From: Sporobolomyces roseus
Taxonomy: Eukaryota > Basidiomycota > Microbotryomycetes > Sporidiobolales > Sporidiobolaceae
Direction: 5' to 3'
Assembly: GCA_016617785.1 (NCBI GenBank)
Contig: JADILM010000005.1
Location: forward strand, 1,240,001-1,304,000
Length of the DNA: 64,000 bases
The translations under genes and the position numbers were made by a program. Of the stretch, positions 1 through 11,305 are shown in pieces; position 1 is the stretch's first letter; each line of letters opens with the position of its first letter. The notes under the pieces are model-generated. The model was not told the DNA's origin and made no database searches. It was given only the letters and a program-made list of their open reading frames with translations.

Positions 1-1
1 G

Positions 2-515
2 AAACCGACGGAGAAGAAAGGAGGAAGGAAACGAAAGGCCGTCGATGATGAGGAGGCGGAAGTAGCGGCGAAAACTGTCGAGTCTTCGAAGAAACTCGAC
101 TTCGTCAAGAAACCTGGATCTTCACAAGCTGCCGGGCTTGGAGCTGCTGCTGCTCGAGAACTGCCGCGGGAAGGAGATGAGATGGAGGAGACCCAATTCG
201 AGGAGACTCAGGAAACTCAGTCTCGAAATGGCAGTCGACTCAATCTCGTCGACGAGGAGGAGGAGGAGGAACTCGAAGACACTCAAGTCGAAACTCAGGT
301 CGACGAATCTGTGAGTTTCGCTGTTCTCTCATGAGTCTTCCCGATCGAAACTGACTGTTCTTCTCTCGCAGTCGACAAAGGAGAAAGCTCGGCCTCCAAC
401 CTCGAAAGAGAAACTCGCTGCATACGCTTTCAAGAGAGCAGAACCTCCTGCAGTCGTCGAACCCTCTCTCGCCGAACCTGCCCCTTCAGCTGAACCTACT
501 CCTTCTGACGCTTAA
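2..515 (+). CDS. 3' end of an acidic, SQ/TQ-rich protein (partial)
   Basis: Last two exons of a gene that starts left of the window: 2..310 and 372..515, joined in phase 0 across a 61-nt intron with a GTGAGT donor, a CTGAC branch site and a GCAG acceptor. About 150 C-terminal residues are visible. They are hydrophilic: a basic patch (KKGGRKRK), Lys/Ala-rich sequence, then an acidic stretch with repeated ETQ motifs (EETQFEETQETQ, EDTQVETQ) and a Glu run, ending in a Pro/Ala/Glu tail. Clustered TQ sites of this kind are typical of nuclear proteins phosphorylated by ATM/ATR-type kinases, but no folded domain lies in the window and no family can be named. The stop TAA at 513-515 lies inside the last codons of the convergent minus-strand gene. 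Confidence 0.7.
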
Positions 516-1712
516 ATCTGTAGCTTACTAGTCTTGCTCTTTGTCGTTCTGTACCTTGTATGTTTTCATTCTCAGTAACGCGCAATCTTGTTCTCGTCGT
601 TCTCCTCTCCGTAGTCAATCGCCGTGAATCACAAACGCAGTGTCGATATATCGACAGTCGAAACAGCGAGAGTATGAAAAGCAAAATCAAGTTCAAATTC
701 GCCTTCACACCATTTCTTCTTCCTTGCGGGGTCGTTCTGCACTCCAACTCCAGTCGTATCCTCCTTGTTCTCTCGCTACGCGGAAGCATGACGAATGAGC
801 TAGATTCGGCAAATAGAGAGTCTGAGCGAACGTTGACCTTACTGACAAAATCGGTTCCGTTGTTGAAACCTTTGTAGTCTAGGCTATACGAAGACCCTGT
901 TCTCCCAATCGTGAGGTCGAATCTCGTCAGTTCGCTGAGCCCTTCGGAGTCTCCAGCACATTTGGTCAAGTCGTTGAGCACCTTCATCGCCGAGAAGATC
1001 GCCTGACATTCGCTTCCCGCTCCCTCGCCTTGACAGTCCGGACTGACATGCAGAACGACGGAACAGATATCGCAAGGAGACCATACGTCGATAGAGATGT
1101 CTCCGTTTGAGGTATCCGACCAGCTTTCGATGTGAAATCGACCATGGGAAACGGGAGTCGAGTTGGTTGAGTCGTTGGTATCCTCGGAATCGACAGACCA
1201 GCTCGTCTGTGATCGGATGGCGTTGATGGATACGCGAGGCGCCAAACTGTCGAAGTCGGGCGACACTTTCGGAGGAAGATTTTGGCGATTCCGAGAGATC
1301 CGAGAAGCGAGGAGCGTGATGGCGAGAATTGATGTCGTCCAGAAGATAAACAGAATGACAGCTGCGGAGGTCTTCAGCAGCGTGGTAGCTGCCGATGAAG
1401 CTTGATCTATCGGTCTCGCAGAGATTTAGCAAAACCGCTATAAGAATGTCGCTCAAAGAACGCACCGTCGACCTCCTCAGAGCCGTTGCGACGGAAGCTA
1501 CCATATCTAAAGCTTCTGAGCTTGAGGCCAGCCGCTACTTTGGGGCAGCACTGTCCATCGTTGGGAACGGTAATAGACCCTCCGATTCCGCCTTTGCTTG
1601 CCTCCCCCGACCCTTTATCTGAGAGTAATGGTTGCGTCTCTTCGGAAGCCGAGGTCGAATGGAGTGGTTGGCGAGAGGAGGGAGACCCCCGATTGAATCC
1701 GGTAAAAGACAT
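496..1712 (-). CDS. Single-pass membrane protein, paralogue A of a tandem pair
   Basis: Two exons, 1466..1712 and 496..1406, joined in phase 1 over a 59-nt intron (GTGCGT donor, GATAG acceptor); 385 aa as drawn. The N-terminal ~85 residues are polar and Ser/Pro-rich with an acidic dileucine-like EETQPLLS. One membrane segment follows at about residues 90-115 (AAVILFIFWTTSILAITLLA), then a lumenal or extracellular domain with Cys residues and several N-glycosylation sequons (NDST, NSTP, NNGT). The layout suggests a type II protein. The domain matches the next gene (2466..3344) around SPCDICSVVLHVSPDC versus SPCEIDEIHLKL and at a shared later Lys-Cys, so the two look like diverged tandem duplicates. 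The last ~100 residues are Arg-rich and run into the 3' end of the opposite gene, so the true stop may lie earlier behind an unseen splice. Function unknown. Confidence 0.6.
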
Positions 1713-2465
1713 CTCGAGATGATATCGATTTTCGAATGGTTTCGCCTTAGAGTGAGGCTCTGAGTTGAGGGTTAAGGAGTATCTATAGGTACAGAGGGAG
1801 AAGAAGTGTCCTCAAGAAGACGCTAGCTAGACTCCACGGACCAAGAAACGTGGGATCCACGATTCTCTCGACATCGCAGAACCCTCATCATCATCGGTAG
1901 GCGAGAGAGCGAAAGCATCGCTCGCGAGTAGGTCACCCTCGGGTGCGCTTTTCTCCTTTTCTTAACTCAGAGAGGCGCGAGCCGATAGAGCAGAAACAAG
2001 CGAAAACAGAACGTTTCTCCTTCGCATCAATCAGGACGAGGTGGAGGCTGAGAAGAGCTATTATAGTGCTCGTTAGAAATGGTATGCTGGACTCTCAGTG
2101 GGGCGATAGAAGCGAACTCGGGAGTCAGACGCAGGAAAGAAAGGTCGAGTTCCGTCGGTCTTTTCTCGGACAGTCGAACATCCACTCTTGCGTTTCAAGC
2201 TTTCAGCTCTCAAAGATATCGAGCGCCCGAGGCAAATCTCCTGGCCAGGAGCTTTGGCACAAATAGAGAGTATTTCGCAGAAAACAGATTATCGACAATT
2301 TAAGTCTCGAAGTACGCAAAGACTACTGATTCAGATTGGGTTAAAGGATACGGGACTAGCATACTCCAAGAAGTTCGGAGTTCGCATGTATGTCAGGCTC
2401 GCCAGCTCATTTCTGCCAACGCCAATCGAACCCTCCCGCTTCCTCTGTGATCAGCTCGAAACCAG
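1713..2465. other. Intergenic, 753 bp
   Basis: Lies upstream of membrane-protein paralogue A and downstream of paralogue B. Short plus-strand reading frames are present but show no recognisable domain and no convincing splice signals. Nothing else is seen. Confidence 0.5.
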
Positions 2466-3344
2466 TCAGCTTGAGCAGAAGATGGCTTTCAACCATAGAG
2501 TGTATAACTGACGAGGGTCGAGAGGTTCCAACGTTTCGATGCCCCGGTAGATCCCGCTCTGTCGAATTCTGAAGCCGTTTCCCCTAGTCCGTTCGACAAC
2601 AATGGAGACCCACCTCAACTCTTCCGCCTTGCGCATGTAGTGACTACATTTGTACAAGTTGCTGATCGCGTTCACTGTCGTCACCATGTTTGCTGGCCCA
2701 CAGTGCTGAGTACCGCACCGCTTTGCGGCGCGAAGCTTGAGATGGATCTCGTCGATCTCGCAAGGCGAAGCAATAGCGATCCTGGCCCACTGCTGCTCCT
2801 CGGGCGTCTTGATGGTGACAAGCAAATGTCCACGAGAGAGAGGCATTGCTACCTTAGAGAGCGAGTCGTCCGTGCTGTAGACGAGGTTGAATGAAGGTTC
2901 GTAGTTGCTGGTTTCCTCCATGTGAACCTTCGGCGCGTAGTCTTCAATACTCCCAAGTCGATGAAGGGGTGGTTTGATAGTCGACCAAAGGTGGCCCAGC
3001 AACCAGAAGGGACCGAGAGCGTGAACTAGTGAGAGAACGAAGAAGATGCGAGACTTCCAGGCGCTTCTTTGGCGCACGGAGAAGCCGGCGTCACAACCTG
3101 CAATGAGATAGTGAGCGATTCAACAGCTGTCTAGCGCGTGCAAAGGACTACAAGACTCACTCGAATCGAACTTTTCCTCCGATTCCACCTTCACCCCTCT
3201 TGCACCCTTTCCGGATCCTACCTCGGGCCAAGATCCACTGTGAGACCCACATTCTGAGAGCAAGTCTTCGGTCCCGACGGAACCTGATGTGGAACCCTGC
3301 GAATTGGGAGATGAAGGAGGCGAATCGTCGACGAGTGAGGGCAT
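2466..3344 (-). CDS. Single-pass membrane protein, paralogue B of a tandem pair
   Basis: Two exons, 3161..3344 and 2466..3097, joined in phase 1 across a 63-nt intron (GTGAGT donor, TTGCAG acceptor); 271 aa. Organisation mirrors paralogue A: a Ser/Pro-rich acidic N-terminus of about 60 residues, an intron at the same place just before the membrane segment, one hydrophobic segment (about 72-92, RIFFVLSLVHALGPFWLLGH), then a soluble domain. The shared block is SPCEIDEIHLKLRAAKRC followed 25-30 residues later by a Lys-Cys. An in-frame ATG at 3464 would add 40 hydrophobic residues; the ATG at 3344 is preferred because it gives an N-terminus like that of paralogue A. No catalytic motif is visible and the function is unknown. 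What is directly seen is the shared architecture; common descent is inferred. Confidence 0.6.
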
Positions 3345-3855
3345 CCTGCTTGGTCGATACGATAGAGGGTGAGCAGGGAGGGCCGAGAGCAGGCGTTCTG
3401 TGCTGAACGGGGAGATGAGGCAGAGGAGGGAGTTGGAGAAGAGAGAGGAAAGAGAGATCGGCAAAAGGAAACGGTTTCATCTCAGAGATAGGAGAACTCC
3501 GGGAACTCATCATCTTGAAGGTAGAGGAGCGCTATCGTTCCTTGTGAAGCTTAGTCGTACGAATCGAATGAGCCTGGTCCGGTGCGGTTCCGTTCACTCC
3601 TCACCGACCAGGCTGTTGAATACTCGAATTCACCTCTCACCTCCAATGCTCTCTGGACTCCATTCTATCTGTGACTCGAGGGCGACAAAGATGCGATATT
3701 GCATATATACGAGAGGGACGAGATCCACCTCAACTAGCCCTGAAACGAAGATCTCGCAAAGTTGGCCGCTGGTTTCGCTCCTCTTCGTACTGCCGAGATT
3801 GGTCGAGAAGCAGCTGTCGACAGCAACAGGGTCACTTCAGCTTGATCAGCTCCCC
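3345..3855. other. Intergenic, 511 bp, with one strong hairpin
   Basis: Between the start of membrane-protein paralogue B and the stop of the Utp16-like gene. The only structure seen is the inverted repeat at 3571..3614, listed separately. Confidence 0.5.
3571..3614. repeat. Inverted repeat able to form a 13-bp hairpin
   Basis: AGCCTGGTCCGGTG at 3571..3584 pairs with CACCGACCAGGCT at 3602..3614: thirteen pairs with a single bulged C and a 17-nt loop. It is GC-rich and lies in non-coding DNA between two minus-strand genes. It carries no T-run, so it does not look like a Pol III terminator, and it is not a tRNA. Confidence 0.55.
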
Positions 3856-4868
3856 TCAACAAGGTAAAAACGGGAACGAACCATTCTTCCTCTGACCCTC
3901 TGCCTGTAAAAGGAGATTTCTCTTCTTCTTCTTCTCCCTCTGTTTCTCCTTCTCGGCATCCTCCGGTTCATCCAATCCGAGCAACATCCTCGTCTCGAGA
4001 CTCAATCCACCCTTCTTCTGTTTCTTGGGATTTCGCTCTTGATTCGGTTGAGGTGCGGAAGAAGCGAGAACTGCAACTTGTCGTTTCTTCGAGTATAAGC
4101 GTTGGTTCAGGAACTTGGTCGCTGAAGTTTGAGAAGGATGAGCAGAGGAAGTGAGGGAGGGACCGATAGAGGATGAAAGGTGTTGAAGAGTGATGTCGCT
4201 GCAATCGGTTGGAAAATTGAAAACTCGTCAACTTCCCTCATTTCACAGTCAAAGTAAGAGTGGCCGACTTACCCTACTTGACGTCTACCACCTTCCTTGA
4301 CGGTCGCTTCCCGCTCAGCCTGTTTCAACAATCTCCTTTGTTCCCTCATGATTTCTTGCATATCCTCCTCTCCTCCTCCTTCAGCGTCCTTCTCCGCCTG
4401 GTCATAATGTGCCGCTGCCTCTGCAAACAGGTCATCGTCGAGGTAGGTCGTCTTCTTTCCCATTTGAGGTGGAGGTACAGCTGCGAATTCCTCCTCGTCC
4501 TCATCTTCGAAATCATTCTCGTCTTCCTCTCCGAATGCTAATTCTTCCTCGTCCTCCTCTTCCTCTTCCTGTTCAATCTGCTTCGCCTTCCCTTTGCCTT
4601 TTCCCTTTGCCTCTTTCACTTTCTTCTCTCTCAACTTCTTCTTCTCTTTCTTCTCTTGCGCTCGTCTGTACGAGCGAAGGTGACTACTATCAGTAGCTGC
4701 GAGCGTTCAGATAATATAGGACATCCAAACGTACCTCCGTTGTTCCTCTAGAGCTTTCTTCTTCTCCTGTTGTAAACCTTTCTTTGCTGTTGAGAGCGTG
4801 ACCTCTTCGGGAGCATCATCGCTATCGTTACCGCTCTCATCTGAGTAAGGTTCGTAAGGTGCGCTCAT
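3856..4868 (-). CDS. NOL7/Utp16 (Bud21)-like ribosome-biogenesis protein
   Basis: Three exons (4735..4868, 4273..4665, 3856..4198), 289 aa; the joins hold frame in phases 2 and 2 with GTACGT and GTAAGT donors. The N-terminus has the acidic DSDDAPEEVTLSTAK motif, close to the DDEAPEELTF motif of human NOL7 and to yeast Utp16. A long charged helix follows (KKALEEQRRAQEKKEKKK), then a Glu/Asp-rich tract and a short conserved-looking FLNQRLYSKKRQVAV segment that resembles the C-terminal part of NOL7. Family members belong to the U3 snoRNP small-subunit processome and act in nucleolar 18S rRNA maturation. The assignment rests on the N-terminal motif, the charge pattern and the C-terminal segment; acidic/basic low complexity alone would not support it. 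The extreme C-terminus (KNGSFPFLPC) is short and may be lineage specific. Confidence 0.6.
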
Positions 4869-5174
4869 CTTGGATGCTGGTTGAGTTGTTCAAGTCGAGA
4901 GATGAATTGAAGATCAAAAGATTTGATGAGCTTCTTGCAGAGGCTGAAGGGAGATACTGTAGATAGGTGCGAGTCCTTCTGAAGTTGTATAGGAGGCTAG
5001 TGGATCGATCGAGGTCGAAAAGGGTTTGGTAGGTGAACAGCAGAAATTGCCTAAATTCTCTCCAAGTTCAAAGGTCTCGCAATTTTCAACCAAAAAACGT
5101 CTCGAATTTCGTGTGTACTAGTTGGTAGCAGTGAGATTAGATATATAATAGTAGGAAACATAGGGTTACTGCGA
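4869..5174. other. Intergenic, 306 bp
   Basis: Upstream of the Utp16-like gene and downstream of the 505-aa membrane protein, both on the minus strand. An AT-rich TATATAATAG at about 5142 lies just past the stop of the membrane-protein gene and could serve its polyadenylation. No gene is seen. Confidence 0.4.
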
Positions 5175-6983
5175 TCAGAACCATCCCAACCATTTCTTCC
5201 TCTCCTCTGGTTTGCCTGCAACCTCAACTGGACTCTCATGTCCATCTTTCGCTTTCTCCTCCTCGTTCTCCTCCTTCAATGCCTGTTCAACCGCCTTGTC
5301 CAACTTGATCCTCCTCTGTTCTTCCTCTCTCCTCGTAATCTCCGTCTCATCCCTCGAATCACTTCGTCTCAATCCAGATTGTTCCCTCAACTTCCTTTCC
5401 GCCTGTTCTGCATCCTCGAACTTCTCTACGACTCGTGCATCTCGAATGAACTCTTTCTCTTCGGCAGTTGCGGGGGCTTCGTCGAGGGAGAGAGGTTCGA
5501 GAGTGAGATCGGCGACGGGGAGGAGAGCGAAGGGGTAGAAAACGAGGAATTGTCGAGGCTCTTTCGTACTCTCGCGAGTCTCGAGTTCAGGTCTAGATTA
5601 GATTGCATAACCGATTAGTTTCACGGCAGGTTGAGCGGGGAGCGAGGGAAGAGAGCTCACCCGCCGATGATTCTCAACACAGGATTGTTCTTCGTCTTGT
5701 AAGTAGTCGACTTGAATCCGAGACGCTTGAAAGCTTTCTCGAGAGCCTGTGAGATGGGGGGGTTTGCTTTAGTTTATCGTCGACAGCGACCTATAGGCTG
5801 ATCTCAAAACTCACCTTGTCCAGTTTCTTATCACCAGTCTCGCACTTGATGACCTTTTCCAGTTCATGTCCAGTCACATCAATCTCGTCCAATTCTTTCT
5901 TCTCCTTCTTCCTCTCCTTCTCGGCCAAGAACTCTTCCTCAGTCTTCTCAATCTCCTTCTCTTTCAGCTCCGCCATCTTTTCCTTCCCTTTCTGAACTCC
6001 AGCTTTAGCACGTCCATCCGCTGACGAGGTAATGTATCTCACTACACTCTCCTGTAAGTTCCTATCCGATGCCTTCGCTCCCACCGCATTCTTAGCTGCA
6101 TCCACCAACTTCCCCCGTACTTTGCCAGATCCAGGAATTCGATTCGCTTTCGCGGCGAAACTTGCGGTTGCGGCGATCGATCCAGTGACGGCATTCGCAG
6201 TGCCAGAAACTGCAGCGGTCGTTCCTCCAACTACTGAAGATCCGAACGAGGTTAAAGAGGCTAGTGCCGTGCCACCGGCTGCCATAGCGACGAAAGGGAT
6301 TGCGAGGAGAGAGGCGAGAGCCACTGAAGGACCGGAAACGGCGAGGATTGGCCAAGTGACGCTCCAGTTTGAGTATTCGGATTCAGCGTTCGTGCGAGGT
6401 CGAACCTCTGCCCAATACCACAAGTTTGGCACTCGTCGAGCGAAAGTTTCGCCAGGAAGGAGAACCTGCAGATTGATCGAGATTTGCGTCAGTAGGGATG
6501 CGAGAAGGAAGAGCGGGTGTATTTAAGCAACGGGCAGCACCGGCTCAGGATCTTGTCACCTTAGCTTTCGGTTTTGACACCTAATGCGAAATGGAGTAGA
6601 GCGTGAAAATGGATGCTTACCTCGTACATGAGTGGTCCAACTTGACCCAACGCGACATTGATAGGTACTTGAGTCTCGTTCGTGATTGACCATGCTTGGT
6701 TCGTGAGAGATTGTGCAGATAATCGACTGTAATTCGCTTTGCTAGTTTCGGAGAACTGTTTCGTCGCTGTCGCAGCTTGACCGTACTTCTCGGTGAGGGT
6801 AGTAGATACGGTATTGAGTGCTGCTTGAGCTTCTGTCGAGGTAGGCAATCGATTCGAGATACCGTCGGGAAGTTTCTTAGCGAGGAGATCGTATTGCTTT
6901 GTCCAAGCGGCGGGAGTTGCCGTGGATTCACTAGAGGCAGTCGTGAGTTGCTCCTTAGTCTCTGTGGGCTTCTCGTCGGTCAT
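5175..6983 (-). CDS. Fungal membrane protein with hydrophobic core and charged C-terminal tail
   Basis: Four exons: 6621..6983, 5815..6465, 5661..5746, 5592 down to 5175. The first two junctions are in phase 0, the third in phase 2, and the total is 505 aa. Residues 1-105 are polar. A WSITNETQVPINVALGQVG / LMYEVLLPGETFARR / NLWYWAEVRP stretch follows and looks like a beta-rich domain. Then comes a long hydrophobic Ala/Gly-rich region (about 160-230: WPILAVSGPSVALASLLAIP, then GGTALASL) that could make two membrane passes, and a highly charged Lys/Glu helix (EKMAELKEKEIEKTEEEFLAEKERKKEKK). The C-terminal ~130 residues are again charged (RREEEQRRIKLDKAVEQALKEENEEEK) and end in KKWLGWF. No family with known function is recognised. 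An in-frame ATG at 7034 would lengthen the N-terminus by 17 residues. Introns 2 and 3 carry CTGA/CTAAT-like branch sites; the first intron is long for this window (155 nt). Confidence 0.65.
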
Positions 6984-8447
6984 GTCGTCTGATTGAAGTG
7001 AATGGGAGGAAGTCAAGAGGGCTGTGAAATTCAAATTTGATGACGATTCGTCTCTCCCTTCTTCATCTCCCTACTTGACTGCTCAGGTCTCTCAGAACCA
7101 TCTAGAGCTCCTCTACTTAGATCTCCAAGTCAGTCTGCGCTGTCGCTGAACATTCCCGCTTTCCCGTTTCATCGATCAACAAGTCAATCGACCGTCGACG
7201 TCTCTCAACATCGCTTAATCGGTTGAACGGCATTGTGTGAGGATGGGTATCCTCGTTGTAGGAAGACCGCAGACTCTGAGGAGCCAGGTGTGCGTCTTTC
7301 AATTTCTCTTTCGCGGGATTATCTCGAGGCTTTGACCGCCGTTTGGGAGTTTCATGATACAGGCTGCTGGCGCCAGTACAATACAGCACCCGCTCTTGTC
7401 TGCTTCCGAGGCCGCCGTTTGCGCTTCGTGCGGATCCTTGATCAAGAATCTGTCGCTTCGCAACTCATTATTCGCAAAGTTCGACTTTCGTTGGTATGGT
7501 GCTGCCTATTCTGCTTCGAGGAGGAAACGAACGGTCGCATCCCGCAAGCAGATAGGACGACAACAGCGCAGGCTTCATGGGCTCAATTTCGCTGCTCTTC
7601 TCACCTTCTTGCCTCGAAACCTTGCATCCTCGCTTCTTTACGCCGGTCAGAGTAGCACAGTCTCAGTCTGTTCTAGCGTCGGTTCTCTTTGCATGAAGAA
7701 GGCCCTCGTTTCGGCACTTTGACCTTACCAGCAGAATGAAAAAGGTTCTCCTCGTCTCGCTCGAAAGGTGCACCTGTTCAATTCCGCCCGTTGAGCCCGC
7801 TGTCCCTGGATATCGTCCACGGCACTTCAGACGGACTCTCCGATGCCAATCGCACTTCGAGACCCCACGACATAACTGTTCTTCCCACGACTCGCCGTGA
7901 AAAGTGGTTTCGAAATGGCAGAAACGATGCTCTTTCGGCCGTCGGAATGCAGCTAATCTACGGAGACTATTAGGCCGCTCTCGTTTCGCCCGCTTCGCCG
8001 CAAGGTCGCAAGGTGAGAGACAGGACTAGTTCGTTTATAGAGTTCTTCCTGCTCTACGGGCTAATTTCGCTTTTTGATCTGAGATGCAAAAATAGGCACT
8101 CTCCCCCCCAAAAAAACGCTTCGATCACTTCGAAACTTTCGCACCGTTTCCAATCTCCGGGTTATAGGTAGTTGCGAACCAATCGCATTCGCTCTGAACG
8201 TTTTCGAGGAGGAAACTCGCGATCAAACTTTCGTTTCGACGCGGGGGAACTCGTCTTCCTCTCGCTCTGAACGTTGGGGCTCCTTCTTCTTCTCTTCCTT
8301 ATCACTCCTCATCTCTCTTTCATCAACTCAACTCAGCTCGACTCCTCCCAGCACCGACTCGACTCAGCTGCGACCCTCCCTTCTTTCCTCTCCTCTTTAC
8401 CCCCTTCCTATCCTATCCACCTTCGCCTGCTTCTTCTCTCCACCATC
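6984..8447. other. Gene-free divergent promoter region, 1.46 kb
   Basis: Separates the minus-strand membrane protein from the plus-strand MFS transporter. Only short frames without domains are present. A CCCCCCC-AAAAAAA homopolymer junction lies near 8103-8117. The last ~180 bp before the MFS start are CT-rich with repeated TCAACTC/GACTC, as expected of a fungal 5' UTR. No RNA gene was recognised. Confidence 0.5.
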
Positions 8448-10735
8448 ATGAGTACTCGCTTCCAACCCGAAGCCCTCGACTATGAGAAGACGAACGGAGA
8501 TGTCGAACACCGCGAAACCGTTGGAGGTGCTCGTTTCGCCGACTCTGCTTCTCTCGCTGCCGCTACCACCCGTGACTCCGAGAAGGGCTCGTCAAGGTAT
8601 GCCTCTTCGATGACTGGTCTCGAACACAAGGAGCACAGCAAGAGCATCGAAAGGAAGCTCGTTCGCAAGATGGATTGCGTCATCCTCCCCATGGCTGTCC
8701 TCCTCTACCTCTCCGCTTACTTGGATCGTGAGTACATCTTGCTTCGACTCTCCTTTGCTGTCGAGACTGACTCTTTCCGACTCGACGATAGGTGGTAACC
8801 TCGGAAACGCTCGTCTTCGTAAGTTTTCGCTTCCCAGCTCGCGAATGCGCACCTACTTCTACTTGCTGACTCTCGATTACTTTATCGTTCGCAGAGGGAC
8901 TCGAAAAGGGTGTTCTCGATGGCGACGACACGAAATACTCGATCGCTTTGTCCATGTTCTTCATCACCTACATTCTCTTCTCGATTCCCGGAACTCTTCT
9001 CGCGAAGCAATTCAATCCCTCTCGCACTATCGCCATCGGAGCGTGAGCTTACATTCCATGCTTTCGCCGATAGAGCGTCGCTGACCTCTTCTCATCATTC
9101 AGCCTCCTCTGGTCTATCGGAGCTACTCTTCAAGCCGCCGCCTTCAATCCTGCTGGTCTCTACGTTTGTCGTCTCGTCGTCGGTCTCGGAGAAGCCATGT
9201 TCGGTCAAGCTATGGCTTTCCACCTTTCCCTCTGTAAGCTTTATCTCTGCACAGACCTCTTTGTCGTTCGAAGCTCACGAGACCTTGATTGAACAGGGTA
9301 CAAGAAGGACGAACTCGCCAAGAGGGTCGGTCTCTTCATCTCCGCTGGTGCCGTCGCAGGAGCTTTCTCTGGTCTCATCTCATTCGGAGTCAATCACATC
9401 GAATCCAAGGTCGCTCAATACAAGATCCTCTTCCTCCTCGAAGGACTCCCATCTTTCCTTCTCGCCGTCATCGTCTTCTTCTTCCTTCCCTCCCGTCCCG
9501 ACACCTCGAAGTTCCTCTCGGAAGAGGAGCGAGTCATCGCCTGCACTCGTATCAACTCGGACTCTGGCAACTCGCTCGAAGTCAACAAGGGAATTGATTG
9601 GAAATCTGTTCGATACACTCTCACTCACTGGAGGACATGGGTCATCGCCGTTTCCTACTCTGCTATGAACCTCGGACTGTGAGTCTACACTTCCCGTGCT
9701 CTCGAATTTTCTATAACCGAAACTGATTCTTCCTTTCGCTTCCTGTTCTCAGCGGCTCAGTCTCCGGATTTCTACCTACCATCATCAAGGGCTTAGGATA
9801 CACCGACGCTCAAGGTGAGTCGGCACTTCTCATCAGGAAAACTTGAGCTGAGCTGATCGTTCTCATCCGAACCAGCACAACTTTTTTCGGTTCCTCCCTA
9901 CGTGGTTGCCTTAGTATTTATGTTATGCCTCACCACCTTCTCCGATCGATATCAGACCAGAGGCTTCCCAATCATGAGCGTCTTCGCGATCGGCATCGTA
10001 GGATGGGTCAGTTTTCGAATCTTTCGGTCTCCTATGCTTCCATATTGACTCCATTCCTGCTCGCTCAGTCCATCCTCCTTGGCGTCGAACCCCACGAGGC
10101 TACTGAAGGCATGCTTCGGTAAGTCAACCTCCTCTACCGATCATTAATCAATACTCTATCCTGACTTTTCGTTTCTCTCGTCTCCCTTTTCGCTTCTTCC
10201 GCTCCCTTTAGTGCCCGTTACTTTGCTGTTTGCTGTGTTGTGACCGCTGGTTACTCTGCCATCCCCCTCATCATGTCGTGGCAAGCATCGAACGTCGCAA
10301 ACGAGTCTCAAAAAGCTGTACGTTGAATCTCCCAGTTCTCGCCCACTCTCCTCGTACATCATATCGACCTACACCTATCCCGAACACTCCTTCTCGGCCT
10401 CCTTGCTCGTCGTTCACGCCGAGTTACATCGAAACTGACGCTTTCGCTCTCTACAGGCCGTGCTTGGAAGTCTCAACTCCGTTGGGCAATGCCTCTCGGT
10501 CCTCGCCGCCTTCTCTTTCCCGAAGATTCAAGGTCCCAGGTATGTGAAGGGTACCTGGTTGAACATCGCGTTCCAAACGCTGGGACTCCTCATCACCCTC
10601 GGTATGACTACCTACTACCGAATGGAGAACCGACGACGAGACAAGCGCGATGGAGGACGACCAGTCAAGGGCTTACCTATCGAAGGACTCGCTGAGCATT
10701 ACGACAAGGCCCCGGCTTTCCGCTACGTTGCTTAA
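8448..10735 (+). CDS. MFS anion:cation symporter, Dal5/Tna1 (allantoate permease) type
   Basis: Ten exons: 8448..8727, 8792..8818, 8895..9042, 9103..9233, 9297..9678, 9753..9814, 9876..10006, 10069..10118, 10212..10317, 10457..10735. All joins keep frame, giving 531 aa. An N-terminal cytoplasmic tail of ~75 residues precedes a first membrane helix with LSAYLDRGNLGNARLQG, the hallmark start of the anion:cation symporter family. About 12 membrane segments follow, with the inter-helix GEAMFGQ and a central loop starting SRPDTSKFLSEEER. Known members import allantoate, nicotinate, vitamins, dipeptides or organic anions with protons at the plasma membrane; the substrate here cannot be told. The second exon is only 27 nt. 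The ATG follows a pyrimidine-rich leader in a good context (CACCATCATGA). Confidence 0.88.
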
Positions 10736-11233
10736 GCTCTTCTCTCTCTTTCATCCACTTCCTCTGTCTTTTCTGTGTCTATATCAAAGGGGGTCTCATC
10801 TTGTCATTATCTATCTTGTGTATCGTTCTGTTATGGTCAATCCGTCGAGTTCTCCATCTATTCCTTCGCTTTGACAATGAGAGAAACTCGAAAACAGATT
10901 ATTGGCCCGTACTCGTCTAGACAAAGCGGTCCCCGATAGTACTGACGTGGCTCTCACCGAAGACCGTAGTCTACTACCAAGGTTGTGTAAGCACATCCTG
11001 AAGATCAGCCTGCTACTGAGCCACTATTGAGGAGAGCAGAAGCAGAAACACGAATGAAAAGCTCGAGCTCGAGTAGAAAGACGACTTTGAGGCTCCAGTC
11101 GCTGACAGTCTCCTCGACTCGGGTCAATGTGTCACTTCCTCGAGGTCAAGAGGCCAATGAGCGAGTCAAGTGAGGCGAAAGCGACAGAAACGAGGTCTGT
11201 GCAAAAAACTCAATGTCCAGAACAGCAAAAGAA
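10736..11233. other. Intergenic, 498 bp
   Basis: 3' flank of the MFS transporter up to the tRNA gene. No domain-bearing frame is seen. The minus-strand tRNA terminator T-run lies at its right end (CTTTTG on the tRNA strand, about 11227-11231). Confidence 0.45.
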
Positions 11234-11305
11234 TGAGTCGTACGGGAATCGAACCCGTCCCGCGAGCTTGGAAGGCTCGCATGATAACCACTTCACCAAC
11301 GACCC
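11234..11305 (-). tRNA. tRNA-Gly (anticodon UCC)
   Basis: On the minus strand this folds as a 72-nt cloverleaf: acceptor stem GGGTCGT/ACGACTC (one G-U), anticodon stem CGAGC/GCTCG with loop CTTCCAA (anticodon TCC, position 34-36), T-arm GACGGGTTCGATTCCCGTA, discriminator A. There is no intron and CCA is not encoded. A TTTT terminator follows within 4 nt. An AT-rich TTTATATCT lies about 40 bp upstream. The sequence is identical to the second copy at 51473..51544. Confidence 0.95.

Noticed and set aside
8101..8120. C7-A7 homopolymer as a possible element end or poly-A insertion
   Set aside because: No target-site duplication, no coding remnant, no inverted ends nearby.
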